NCBI RefSeq assembly: GCF_019668465.1 | Contig: NZ_AP024828.1 | Span: forward strand, 3,906,001-3,970,000 | From: Mycobacterium senriense | GTDB lineage: Bacteria; Actinomycetota; Actinomycetes; Mycobacteriales; Mycobacteriaceae | DNA length: 64,000 nucleotides | Direction: 5' to 3' | Shown: in pieces, positions 9,142-17,496 of the stretch | Position numbering within the stretch: the first letter of the stretch is position 1 | How the letters are laid out: each line of letters opens with the position of its first letter | Position numbers and translations under genes: made by a program | Notes under the pieces: model-generated | The model's database searches: none | Seen by the model: only the letters and a program-made list of their open reading frames with translations | What the model was told of the DNA's origin: nothing

Positions 9142-10203
9142 ATGCGTGTTGTCGTGTGGTCGACCGGGGGAGTCGGCTCGAACGCGATCGATGCCATCCG
9201 CCGCCGTCCGGACCTGGAACTTGTTGGCGTGTGGGTACATTCACCGGACAAGGTCGGCAAGGACGCCGGCGAGCTGGCGGGCGGGGAGCCCCTGGGCGTC
9301 ACGGCCACCGATGATGCCGACGCGCTGATCGCACTGCAGCCCGATTGTGTGGTCTACGCGGCCAGCGGTCCCGACCGCGATGGCGCGGCCGTGCCCGACT
9401 ACGTGCGTCTGCTGGCGGCGGGCATCAACGTGGTATCGACGTCGTCGACGAGCCTGGTGTACCCGCCGTCCTACTTCGCGCCCCGCTGGCGCGACGAGCT
9501 GAAAGGGGCGGCCAAAGCCGGCCAGGCCTCGTTCTACGTATCGGGCATCTTCCCCGGCTTCGCTTCCGATCAGCTCGCGTTGCTCATGACGACACAGTCC
9601 AAGAGCATCCGCCGGATCACGGCCAGCGAGGTTGCGCTCAACGACCACTACCCGGTGGCTGACGTGATGATGGACGGAATGGGCTTCGGCCGGCCGCTGG
9701 ACTTCAAGCCGATGCTGAAGACGCCCGGCTTCATCGAAATGGCTTGGAAGGCACCGATCTACCTGATGGCGGAGGGGCTCGGTGTCGAGGTGGAGGAAAT
9801 ACGCGGTTCGCTCGACCGCGAGCCGGCGGACCGGGACATCGAGGTGGCCTTCGGCACCGTCAAGGCCGGCACTTGCGGTGCGGTGCGGACCCGGGCGGCG
9901 GGAGTGGTCAATGGCCGGGAGGCCATCGTGATCGAGCACGTCATCCGGATGGCGCGCGACGTCGCACCCGATTGGCCCACCTCGGACCGCGACGCCACGT
10001 ATCGGGTCGACATCGAAGGAGATCCCGACATCCACTGCGAGATGACGCTGGGCGCGACGGCGGGTCATGGCGCGGGGCGAGCCGCGATGGCGTCCACGGC
10101 CATGCGCGTCATCAACGCGATCCCGTATGTCGTCAACGCGCCCCCGGGCCTGCTGAGTTCGCTGGACCTCCCGACCACGCTGCCGCTTTACGCCTTCGAC
10201 TAA
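9142..10203 (+). CDS. NAD(P)-binding dihydrodipicolinate-reductase-like protein (cassette 2)
   Basis: The 353-residue paralogue of the protein at 6809-7906. It starts with VVVWSTGGVGS (Rossmann GxxG) and retains [16 protein letters not shown] and YAASGPD. The start ATG at 9142 follows GAGGAGGG, and longer reading frames upstream would overlap the LLM gene. It is the middle gene of the LLM-reductase-LLM operon. Members of this family have been named after DapB because of the N-terminal fold only; diaminopimelate synthesis is not implied. Confidence 0.86.
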   Translation: MRVVVWSTGGVGSNAIDAIRRRPDLELVGVWVHSPDKVGKDAGELAGGEPLGVTATDDADALIALQPDCVVYAASGPDRDGAAVPDYVRLLAAGINVVSTSSTSLVYPPSYFAPRWRDELKGAAKAGQASFYVSGIFPGFASDQLALLMTTQSKSIRRITASEVALNDHYPVADVMMDGMGFGRPLDFKPMLKTPGFIEMAWKAPIYLMAEGLGVEVEEIRGSLDREPADRDIEVAFGTVKAGTCGAVRTRAAGVVNGREAIVIEHVIRMARDVAPDWPTSDRDATYRVDIEGDPDIHCEMTLGATAGHGAGRAAMASTAMRVINAIPYVVNAPPGLLSSLDLPTTLPLYAFD

Positions 10204-10248
10204 AGGTGTAACGTGCATCAGCAAGATTAGGCCACCTAGGAGTTTGCC

Positions 10249-11223
10249 GTGTACACGCTGCGCTTCGACATGCGCGATCCCGAATGGGCCGCGCCACCAG
10301 CCGATCTGTACGCCGCGGCGCCCGAAATGTCTGCCTGGGCCGAGGAACACGGCGGTCTGGCCGCCGTCCTGTGCGAACATCACGGGTCCGCGGACGGCTA
10401 CCTGCCGTCGCCGTTCTTGCTGGCCTCGGCGGTGGCGGCGCGGACGCAGCGGTTGGCGCTGAGCCTGATCCTGATCCTGCCGTTCTACGAAACCGTGCGT
10501 CTCGCCGAGGACATGTCGGTGCTCGACATCATCAGCAATGGGCGGGCCTCCTACATCCTGGCCCTGGGCTACCGGCCCGAGGAGTTCGAGCACTTCGGCT
10601 TGCCGATCAAAAAGCGAGGTCGCGTCTGCGACGAGAAACTTGCACTGTTGCGGCGACTGCTTGCCGGCGAAACTGTCGTCGAGGACGGGCGTCGGATCAG
10701 TGTGACGCCTCGCCCGCTGACTCCCGGCGGCCCGGGTCTGATGTGGGGTGGGGGAACGGTCGCCGCTGCCCGTCGGGCCGGCCGGTACGGCCTGGGCATG
10801 CTGGGCAACGCCAACGCGCCGGGCATGCGGGAGGCGTACGAGGAGGCGTGCCGCGAGCACGGGCATACGCCCGGGCCGACGATGTTCCCCGACCGCAACA
10901 CGCCCTCGGTCGTGTTCGTCGCCGAGGACGTGGACCAGGCGTGGAAAGAGATCGGCGAGCACCTGCTGCACGACGTGCGCACTTACGCCGCGTGGAATCC
11001 CGGGGACGAGACGACGGCGGGATTCAGTCACGTCAACACCATCGACGAGCTGCGAGAGACGGGGACGTCGCACGTGATTATCTCGGTGCCGGAAGCGATT
11101 TCGCGGGTGAAGGCCGGCCAGGTGCTCAACCTGTCGCCGCTCTGCGGCGGACTGCCACCGGAGATCGCGTGGCCGTACCTCAAGCGTGTGGGCGAAGTGG
11201 TGCTGCCCGAGGCGCTCGGTTGA
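10249..11223 (+). CDS. LLM-class flavin-dependent oxidoreductase (luciferase-like), cassette 2
   Basis: This 324-residue luciferase-like protein reads CEHHGSADGYLPSPF, then VRLAEDMSVLDIISNGR and LGYRPEEFEHFG, the same signature blocks as its paralogue at 8159. The GTG start at 10249 follows AGGAG by about 7 bases. It is the last gene of the operon, and the gene remnant at 11227-11413 converges on its end. Cofactor (FMN versus F420) and substrate cannot be inferred. Confidence 0.87.
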   Translation: MYTLRFDMRDPEWAAPPADLYAAAPEMSAWAEEHGGLAAVLCEHHGSADGYLPSPFLLASAVAARTQRLALSLILILPFYETVRLAEDMSVLDIISNGRASYILALGYRPEEFEHFGLPIKKRGRVCDEKLALLRRLLAGETVVEDGRRISVTPRPLTPGGPGLMWGGGTVAAARRAGRYGLGMLGNANAPGMREAYEEACREHGHTPGPTMFPDRNTPSVVFVAEDVDQAWKEIGEHLLHDVRTYAAWNPGDETTAGFSHVNTIDELRETGTSHVIISVPEAISRVKAGQVLNLSPLCGGLPPEIAWPYLKRVGEVVLPEALG

Positions 11224-11226
11224 CCG

Positions 11227-11413
11227 CTACTCCTCGCCGAACCGATCGACGAGGTGCGAGTTGACACCGTCGGCGTCGAGTCGCCGCGCCACCAGATAGC
11301 CCGCCCCCATCCAGGCACGGCGAGACCAGTTACGTTCGCGGAAAGCCCTCCGGCAGTAGAAAGTCCATCAGGTAGCCGACCTTGATCGGCTCGGCGGTGC
11401 TCTGGTAACCCAT
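11227..11413 (-). pseudogene. Remnant of an ABC-transporter substrate-binding protein gene (both ends kept, middle deleted)
   Basis: Reading the minus strand from ATG at 11411-11413 gives MGYQSTAEPIKVGYLMDF and continues for 27 codons until a TAA. This resembles the N-terminus of branched-chain amino-acid-type periplasmic binding proteins found in actinobacteria. In another frame, the last 34 codons before TAG at 11227-11229 read GYLVARRLDADGVNSHLVD, a plausible C-terminus of the same kind of protein. Roughly 350 codons expected between them are missing, so an internal deletion joined the two ends out of frame. It begins 13 bases after the AveC-like gene, so it was once the third gene of that operon. 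Confidence 0.55.
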
Positions 11414-11425
11414 GTGACCGCTGCC

Positions 11426-12211
11426 TTACTTGGGTTGGTTGGGGACGCCGGGATATAGCTGCTCTGTCGGTCCTGCGGTGACGTAGCCGCCCAGCTTCGT
11501 GATGAGGTGCGGTGCAAAGACCGCGCCGTACACCAGGTGTCCGACGACGATGACGGCCACGATGGAGAGCACCGCCGACTGGCCCCTGCTCTTTGACCTC
11601 TTGTCCGCCCACATATCGATGACGTTTCGTCCTTCGGCATCGGTGCGGCCGAGCAGGTAGGTAAAGAGCATCATCTGGATGCCCATGGCGAGCGAGTCGT
11701 AGAGCGGGTACTGGTGTTTGGTGCCTTCGAAGATCGCGAGGCCGGGAATCACGTAGCCGTAGTAGAAGTTGCCGAGCTGGGCCCCGGTGTAGGCGTTGAA
11801 AAACAATGCCCAGCAGATACCGACGACGAGGCCGACCACGAGCAGGGTAATCGGCCTGCGCCACTGGAACTTTGCGCTCAGCCATCGTCCGAGGGCGGCT
11901 CCGGCCACGGCGGGAATGATGAAGTAGGAGACGTAGCCGATCGGCACCGCTAATGGCAACCCGCCCCACGTCACGTTCAACGGCCACCAGGACGGCATGC
12001 GAGGCAGCGCGGGCGGAAACTGTGCGTACATCGCCCAGTCGTAGGGTGACTCGATCCAGGAGAACGAGATCGCCGAGATGCCAAGCAGCAACAGCGGATG
12101 GATGCGGCGCCGCCGGTAGCTCAGATACATCCCCGCGATCAGGAAGGCGATGCTCGCGGCGTAGGAAAAGTACTGCGCCCCGGCCATCACCGGCGTCATC
12201 TGGGTGTTCAC
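11426..12211 (-). CDS. AveC-like (spirocyclase AveC family) integral membrane protein
   Basis: A polytopic membrane protein of 261 residues with about six or seven hydrophobic helices (first at 14-32, last near 220-240). Blocks such as SWIESPYDWAMYAQFPP and FNAYTGAQLGNFYYGYVIPGL are characteristic of the AveC/spirocyclase group. AveC in Streptomyces acts in avermectin spiroketal formation; actinobacterial homologues, often next to P450 genes, are largely uncharacterised. The start GTG at 12209-12211 overlaps the stop of the 38-residue gene by four bases (GTGA), indicating translational coupling. Function here is inferred only from family. Confidence 0.75.
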   Translation of the reverse strand: MNTQMTPVMAGAQYFSYAASIAFLIAGMYLSYRRRRIHPLLLLGISAISFSWIESPYDWAMYAQFPPALPRMPSWWPLNVTWGGLPLAVPIGYVSYFIIPAVAGAALGRWLSAKFQWRRPITLLVVGLVVGICWALFFNAYTGAQLGNFYYGYVIPGLAIFEGTKHQYPLYDSLAMGIQMMLFTYLLGRTDAEGRNVIDMWADKRSKSRGQSAVLSIVAVIVVGHLVYGAVFAPHLITKLGGYVTAGPTEQLYPGVPNQPK

Positions 12212-12324
12212 TGGCGGCCCTCGTCGCTCGGCGCGCGCCGGGCTTCGGGATCGAAGCCGAGTACCAGCCCGAATATCAGGACGATCAGCCCGAACAGCGT
12301 ACCGAGCATGATGACAGCGCCCAT
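12208..12324 (-). CDS. Small single-helix membrane protein, 38 aa
   Basis: A very short gene: ATG at 12322-12324, then one hydrophobic helix (VIMLGTLFGLIVLIFGLVLG, residues 4-23) and a charged tail (DPEARR..SDEGRQ). It ends in a GTGA overlap with the AveC-like gene, so the two are translated together, and it directly follows the TetR operator pair. The size, coupling and single helix suggest an accessory subunit of the AveC-like protein or a leader that helps its membrane insertion; this is inference. The frame is open further upstream, but that would cross the operators. Confidence 0.6.
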   Translation of the reverse strand: MGAVIMLGTLFGLIVLIFGLVLGFDPEARRAPSDEGRQ

Positions 12325-12353
12325 GGTGTCACCTTCCGATGGTTTCGCCTTTA

Positions 12354-12397
12354 AGGTAGTGGATACTATCCTATGGGGGATAGCGGATACTATCCCC
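12354..12397. promoter_or_regulatory. Tandem TetR operators in the divergent aveC-like/tetR promoter
   Basis: Two 18-mers, AGGTAGTGGATACTATCC (12354-12371) and GGATAGCGGATACTATCC (12378-12395), agree at 15 of 18 positions and are spaced 24 bases apart, about two helical turns. Each is an inverted repeat with arms of the type GGATAG/CTATCC around a 6-base centre; the second extends to GGGGATAG/CTATCCCC (12376-12397). They lie between the divergent small membrane gene and the TetR gene, the classic autoregulation position. Confidence 0.75.
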
Positions 12398-12437
12398 AAG
12401 GCGGCCGACCCAAGGCCGTTCGGAGGAGTGGACATCA

Positions 12438-13088
12438 GTGCCCCAGCGAGCAACTAAGCAGCCGACGCCGACGGCGGTGGCGCGTCGGCCCCGTGGCGAG
12501 CCGCGCCGGCTTCTGCTCGACGCCGCCCGGAAGCTCTTCGCCGGCCGGGACTATCGCAGCACCACGACACGGGAAATCGCCCAGGTTGCCGGGGTCACCG
12601 AACATCTGCTGTTCCGCAACTTCGGTTCGAAGGCCGCGCTGTTCCGCGAGGCGCTCGTCGTGCCCTTCGTGAGCTTCGTCGACGAATTCGGCCAGACCTG
12701 GCAGTCGGTGGTTCCCGAGGAGACCGACGAGCAGGAGTTGACTCGGCTGTTCGTCTCGAAGCTCTACGACGTGTTCGTCGAACACCAGGGTTTGCTCCTG
12801 ACCCTGATGGCCGCCGAGAGTCTCAGCGACGAGGAGAAGGCGGACGCCGGCATCGCCGAGATCCGCCGGGCGGTCACGGTGCTGGGCCAAATAAGCGTTG
12901 AAGGCATGCAATTGCGCGGGTTGCGGTCCGATCACCCTGATCTGCCGGCCCACTCGACCGTGTCGATGATCGCCGGCATGGCCGCGCTGCGGTCGACCTA
13001 CTTCGGGAACAATCCACCGCCGCGGGAGGTGATCGTTGAGGAACTCGTCCAAGCCCTCTTGCATGGCTTCTTGCACCGCAACGACTGA
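12438..13088 (+). CDS. TetR/AcrR-family transcriptional regulator
   Basis: The 216-residue protein has an N-terminal helix-turn-helix at about residues 25-70 (LLDAARKLFAGRDYRSTTTREIAQ, VAGVTEHLLFRNFGSKAALF), the TetR DNA-binding pattern, followed by an all-helical ligand domain. GTG at 12438 follows GGAGGAG by nine bases. It is divergent from the AveC-like operon, is preceded by a tandem palindromic operator, and lies 15 bases upstream of the P450 gene, so it most likely represses itself, the AveC-like genes and the P450, with the LLM/reductase cassettes as possible further targets. Confidence 0.88.
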   Translation: MPQRATKQPTPTAVARRPRGEPRRLLLDAARKLFAGRDYRSTTTREIAQVAGVTEHLLFRNFGSKAALFREALVVPFVSFVDEFGQTWQSVVPEETDEQELTRLFVSKLYDVFVEHQGLLLTLMAAESLSDEEKADAGIAEIRRAVTVLGQISVEGMQLRGLRSDHPDLPAHSTVSMIAGMAALRSTYFGNNPPPREVIVEELVQALLHGFLHRND

Positions 13089-13103
13089 GATAGGGATCCG
13101 ACA

Positions 13104-14306
13104 ATGACAAGCCGCAGCGCCGTCGAATTGTATTACGACCCATTCGATGTCGAGATCGACTCGAATCCATATCCGGTGTGGAAACGGATGCGCGAAGAAG
13201 CGCCGCTGTACTACAACGAGAAGTACAATTTCTACGCGCTGAGTCGATACGACGACGTGGTGCGCGAGTTGCCGAACTGGGAGACCTACCGCTCCGGCAA
13301 GGGCACCACGGCCGACATTCTGTTCGCGAACATCGAAGTGCCACCGGGCATTCTGCTGTTCGAGGATCCGCCGCTGCACGACCTGCACCGCAAGCTGCTG
13401 TCCCGCGTCTTCACGCCCCGGCGGATGCTGGCGGTTGAAGATTTGGTGCGCGGGTTCTGTGTCCGGGAGCTTGACCCGCTGGTCGGCGGGAGCGGCTTCG
13501 ACTTCATCGCGGATCTGGGCGCGATGATGCCGATGCGGACCATCGGCTACCTGTTGGGCATTCCCGAAGCCGATCAAGAAAAGATCCGGGACCGCAGCGT
13601 CGCCAACATCGAATTGTCCAAGGACAGCGACCCGGCCGCGGTCGATGCGAATGTCTTCGCGAATTCGATTGCACTGTTCGCCGAGTACATCGAGTGGCGG
13701 GCCGGTCATCCCTCCGACGACCTCATGACCGAACTGTTGCGGGCCGAGATCGATGAGCCAAACGGTACGCGGCGTCCGCTGACGCGGACCGAGGTGCTGG
13801 CCTACACCGCGATGATCGCCGGGGCCGGTAACGAAACGACCGCTCGCTTAATCGGTTTCATGGGCCAACTCTTGTCGGACCACCCGGATCAACGCCGCGA
13901 ACTGGTGTCGGACCCGTCGCTGATCCCCGGCGCGATCGAGGAGACCCTGCGGTATGAGCCGCCGTCACCGGTGCAGGCCCGCTACGTCGCGCGCGATGCC
14001 GAGCACTATGGCCTTAAGGTGCCCGAGGGATCGTTCATGCTGCTGCTGAACGCCTCGGCCAACCGGGACGAAAGCCACTTCCCGGATGCGGATCGCTACG
14101 ACATCCACCGCTGCGGCAGCCATCTCAGCTTCGGGCAGGGCCTGCACTTCTGCCTGGGCTCGGCGCTGGCGCGGCTCGAGGCGCGGGTGGCCTTCGAAGA
14201 AGTGTTGAAGCGATGGCCAGACTGGGAAGTCGACTATGCGAACGCCCGACGGGCGCATACCGCGAGCGTGCGTGGGTGGGCGCGCCTGCCCGTCGTCACG
14301 GGTTAG
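13104..14306 (+). CDS. Cytochrome P450
   Basis: A soluble bacterial P450 of 400 residues. The I-helix oxygen-activation motif reads AGAGNETT, the K-helix ExxR reads EETLR, and the haem loop reads FGQGLHFCLG with the cysteine ligand. It begins 15 bases after the TetR gene and is likely co-transcribed with it. P450s in such clusters hydroxylate lipids, sterols or terpenoids using ferredoxin; no ferredoxin gene is adjacent here. The CYP family was not identified. An IS element was inserted 14 bases after its stop codon. Confidence 0.9.
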   Translation: MTSRSAVELYYDPFDVEIDSNPYPVWKRMREEAPLYYNEKYNFYALSRYDDVVRELPNWETYRSGKGTTADILFANIEVPPGILLFEDPPLHDLHRKLLSRVFTPRRMLAVEDLVRGFCVRELDPLVGGSGFDFIADLGAMMPMRTIGYLLGIPEADQEKIRDRSVANIELSKDSDPAAVDANVFANSIALFAEYIEWRAGHPSDDLMTELLRAEIDEPNGTRRPLTRTEVLAYTAMIAGAGNETTARLIGFMGQLLSDHPDQRRELVSDPSLIPGAIEETLRYEPPSPVQARYVARDAEHYGLKVPEGSFMLLLNASANRDESHFPDADRYDIHRCGSHLSFGQGLHFCLGSALARLEARVAFEEVLKRWPDWEVDYANARRAHTASVRGWARLPVVTG

Positions 14307-14316
14307 GTCGTCGCGG

Positions 14317-14320
14317 CTAG
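14317..14320. repeat. Target-site duplication CTAG, left
   Basis: Direct repeat flanking the IS element; the identical partner is at 15937-15940. Four-base duplications are usual for IS1380-family elements. Confidence 0.85.
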
Positions 14321-15936
14321 CCTCGATCTTTCGTGATGGTCTAGGGCTGGCGGGCGTGTAATGCACGGAAGTGCCTGTCCTGCTTGAGAAAATTGGCGTG
14401 TCTAAGGTCAATTCTCTGTGAGCGGGAAGGCACTCCGTAGGTGAAGCGTAGCCGCTGTGGTGGGTTTCGGGTGGAGTCTGGTCGCGAGTCGTTGATTTCG
14501 TCGACTGGCGGGTCGCTGCTTGTGCAGACTGCGCAGGTCAGCGGGTTGGCGCAGGAGTTGTCGAGGGTGCTCAAGCCGTGGCGGACTCCACGGTCGATCC
14601 ACGATCCGGGCAAGACGGTCCTGGATTTGGCCGTCGCGATCGGGCTCGGTGGTGACTCTGCCTGGCTGATGCCGCGTTGGTGCGGGCTCAGCCCGCGTTG
14701 TTCGGGGCGGTGGCTTCTGATCCCACGATCAGCCGGCTCATCGACGCCCTCGGCGAGGATCCCGGTGCTGCGATCGCGGCGATCCGGCAGGCACGGGCGG
14801 CCGCCCGGGAGGTGGTGTGGCAACAGCACTGCCCGGTGGCTGCCGATACCGAGGTGGTCATCGATCTGGATGCGACCTTGATCGGGGCGCACTCGGAGAA
14901 AGAGGGTGCGACCCCGAACTTCAAACGGGGGTTCGGGTTTCACCCGATGATGGCGTTCGTTGATCACGGCACCGGCGGTACCGGGGAGCCGCTGGCGGCG
15001 ATGCTGCGTGCTGGCCGGGCCAACGCCAGTGACGCCGCCGACCAGATCGCGGTGCTCGACGCCGCGCTGGCTCAATTGCCTGAACAGGCCCGCCGCCGGG
15101 TGCTGGTGCGTGGGGATACCGGTTCGGGAGTCAAAGAGTTCCTCTGGCACATCCACAACCTCGGGTTGTCGTACTCGGTGGGCGTCTATGGCCGTCAACC
15201 CGTGCTCGACGCATTGGCCGCCCTGCCGCGCCAAGCCTGGCGTCGGGCACTGGATGCCGACGGCCGGCGCCGCGAGGGCGCCCAGGTGGCCGAGCTGACC
15301 CGCTGGCTTCCCGCGACCTTCGTTGGCTCGCCACCCGGGATGCGAGTAATCGCCCGTCGGGAACGCCCGCATCCGGGCGCCCAGCTGCGCATCACCGATG
15401 CAGATGGCTGGCGCATCACCTTGTTCGCCACCAACACCATCGGCGGTCGCCTCGCTGATCTCGAAGTACGTCACCGGCTACGGGCCCGCGCTGAGGACCG
15501 CATCCGCACCCTCAAAGACACCGGCTTGGCCAACCTTCCGCTGCAGGCCTTCGGCAAAAACGAGATCTGGCTCGAGTTGGCTGCCCTCGCCTACGAACTG
15601 CTGACCTGGACCCAACTGCTGGCCTGGCCCAATCACCCCGCCCGCGGCTGGGAACCCAAACGACTACGCCTGCGCCTGCTCAGCGTGGCCGCACGCGTCA
15701 TCACGTGCGGGCGGCGGCGCTTCTTGCGTATCAGCCGCGGATGGCCATGGTCAGACCTGCTGATCACCGGCCAACGAAACCTCATAGCGCTCAACTGATC
15801 TCGACCCACAGCCCCTACCACCAAGGACCCAGGAGAACCGGCGGACCCAGCGCCGGGAAACCACCGCGACCATCACCCACACCAACGGCAACCAACCGAA
15901 CCAACCACCGCTGAACCCACTCACGAAAGATCGAGG
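14321..15936. mobile_element. IS1380-family insertion sequence, complete, 1616 bp
   Basis: The element is bounded by perfect 16-bp terminal inverted repeats, CCTCGATCTTTCGTGA at 14321-14336 and its complement at 15921-15936, and flanked by the 4-bp direct repeat CTAG (14317-14320 and 15937-15940). It carries one transposase gene split by a frameshift. Perfect ends and target duplication indicate a recent insertion. It sits between two convergent genes, and the duplicated CTAG supplies the TAG stop codon of the hydrolase on its right, so no gene was broken. Confidence 0.93.
14441..15798 (+). pseudogene. IS1380-family transposase, frameshifted
   Basis: The N-terminal part reads from GTG at 14441 in one frame (GKTVLDLAVAIGLGGDSA) and the rest in another frame from about 14660 (CLADAALVRAQPALFGAVAS) to the stop at 15798. 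Together they give a product of about 450 residues, a usual IS1380 length. Catalytic regions are present in the second part: VIDLDATLIGAHSEKEG, VRGDTGSGVKEF and the late glutamate in RARAEDRIRTLK. The junction is in TCTGCCTGG; comparison of the two frames suggests loss of one TGCC unit (four bases) from an original TGCCTGCC. Programmed -1 frameshifting is a less likely alternative. The transposase is probably inactive. Confidence 0.8.
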
Positions 15937-16926
15937 CTAGGTGTCGCTCTGGTCCACCAAGACCGCGCCGTCGGGCTGATTTCCCAACGTCTGCAACGGA
16001 ATATCGTCACCCCGGGCGGTGAGGCGGACGATCTGCGCTAATTGCCCGGGGGCGTCGCACTGCAGATAGTGGTCGGCGCAGGGCACCACCCAGTAGCGGT
16101 TGCGGCCCGGCTTGTGCTTCAGATACGTCTGCCAGACGTGATTGGGAACGCGCAACGGTGCCACGTTGTCGTGGACTCCCCACACCGCCGTCGTGTTGAC
16201 GTCGCTCGTGGAAAGCGCTTCCAGCCAACCGGTTTCGTCGGCCGCTCGCTCGTGCAGGTATTGGATGGTGTCCGGTAGCACGCGAATTCCGTCGTTGTGG
16301 GCGAAGCATTTGGCCAGCGCGGCGATCTCCGGATCCTCCAGCGTGCGCCGGGGCATGAACGTGCTCGCGCCCATGCCGGCCGCGAGCATCTCCGGTGTCG
16401 TGGCCGCCGCGGTGGCCCGCGCCGTCGCGGGGTCGAGCAGCGCGCTCTGAAAAGCGGTGAGGTTGGAAAGCGGAAGATAGATGTTGGCGTTGGTCAAAAT
16501 CAGGTCGACCGGTGCGGTCGGCGGGTCTTGCGCGGCCAGCATGCCCACCGCGATCATGCCCACGCTGCTGCCGCGGTCGTGGGTGAGCATGCGGTACTGG
16601 GTGAGCCCCCACACCTGAGTGATCGCGTGGACGAGAAGGCGTGCGTCGTCGTAGAGCGAGTACACGTAGGGCTCGGGTGGTTTGTCGGAGAGTCCGTAGC
16701 CGGGAAAGTCGAGCAGGTAAATGTCGAACTCCGCGCTCAGTTCACCCGCCAACCCGAAATAGTCGATGCTGCTGGTCGGAAAGCCGTGCACCAACACCAA
16801 GGCGGGCGCACCGGGAGTGCCGCATCGGCGGCTGAACACCGCGACCTCTCGGCCGTCGTTGGCGGCGGTAGTCGAGCGCCAACGAAGCTCGGTGCCGCCG
16901 TCTTGCCACTGCGCAAAGATGTCCAA
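15937..16926 (-). CDS. Alpha/beta hydrolase (haloalkane dehalogenase/epoxide hydrolase-like)
   Basis: The 329-residue protein has the alpha/beta-hydrolase pattern: VLVHGFPTSS (oxyanion), DFPGYGLSDKP, a nucleophile elbow THDRGSSVG with an aspartate nucleophile, WGVHDNVAP (acid) and ADHYLQ (histidine). An aspartate nucleophile places it near epoxide hydrolases and dehalogenases rather than esterases. The start codon appears to be TTG at 16924-16926. Its TAG stop (15937-15939) lies within the target duplication of the adjacent IS element. Confidence 0.8.
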   Translation of the reverse strand: MDIFAQWQDGGTELRWRSTTAANDGREVAVFSRRCGTPGAPALVLVHGFPTSSIDYFGLAGELSAEFDIYLLDFPGYGLSDKPPEPYVYSLYDDARLLVHAITQVWGLTQYRMLTHDRGSSVGMIAVGMLAAQDPPTAPVDLILTNANIYLPLSNLTAFQSALLDPATARATAAATTPEMLAAGMGASTFMPRRTLEDPEIAALAKCFAHNDGIRVLPDTIQYLHERAADETGWLEALSTSDVNTTAVWGVHDNVAPLRVPNHVWQTYLKHKPGRNRYWVVPCADHYLQCDAPGQLAQIVRLTARGDDIPLQTLGNQPDGAVLVDQSDT

Positions 16927-16968
16927 GCTGTCAGCATCGCAGAGGTGGGCGCGGCAGACAATATGCGC

Positions 16969-17496
16969 TTACGGGCACGTCACGTGGACTCCGAAAGTCA
17001 CATCCCGCGAGCCACTTTGGCTGGGCGTGGTGGCCTGGCCGGTCCCGGTGACCGTGTAGCTCGTGCCGTCCTTGGTCGCTTGCACCTGGGTCGGTGATTT
17101 GGTTCCCTGATAAGGCAATTGGTACAGGCCGCTGTCCAGCTTGAGCGAGATGGCGAAGCCGTCGATGTTGGGCGGCTGCTCATCGGAGACGGCCAGCGAC
17201 ACCGATGCGGAATCGTCGTGCACGCTGATCCGGGTGGTGAGGTCGCCCGATTCCGGGGGAGAGGCGCTCGGCTGCGCCGCCGAGCGGGTGCAGTCCACCG
17301 CGGCGATCATCGTGTGCTTGTTCCCATCGATCATGACGGTGGTGCTTGCCAAAGGCGGGCCCGAACTACGAGCGGCGGTGGGGTGATCCCCCTTGCTGGA
17401 ACAGGCCGGCGGGCCGGCAGCCAGTACCGCCACGCCGAGCGCGGCGGCTGCGCGAACGACCCACCGCTGGCCGCGGCGATTGCCGGGATTGGTCAT
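16969..17496 (-). CDS. LpqH-family (19 kDa antigen-like) lipoprotein
   Basis: A secretion signal with Arg at the N-terminus, a hydrophobic core (AAALGVAVLAAG) and a lipobox-like PPAC at about residue 32 mark a lipoprotein of 175 residues. The mature part shows the 19-kDa antigen pattern: TVMIDGNKHTM..AVDCTR, AVSDEQPPNIDGFAI, TKDGTSYTVTGTGQA and a C-terminal HVTCP, with two cysteines likely bonded. LpqH-type lipoproteins are cell-envelope TLR2 ligands; this one is a divergent paralogue. The lipobox lacks the usual Leu at -3. It is followed, on the other side, by the divergent arsenic operon. Confidence 0.8.
   Translation of the reverse strand: MTNPGNRRGQRWVVRAAAALGVAVLAAGPPACSSKGDHPTAARSSGPPLASTTVMIDGNKHTMIAAVDCTRSAAQPSASPPESGDLTTRISVHDDSASVSLAVSDEQPPNIDGFAISLKLDSGLYQLPYQGTKSPTQVQATKDGTSYTVTGTGQATTPSQSGSRDVTFGVHVTCP

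Noticed and set aside
9241..11073. 610-residue open frame on the minus strand opposite the reductase and LLM genes
   Set aside because: Long antisense frames are expected in GC-rich DNA; the composition is Arg/His-rich, there is no domain, and the plus strand holds clear genes with ribosome-binding sites.
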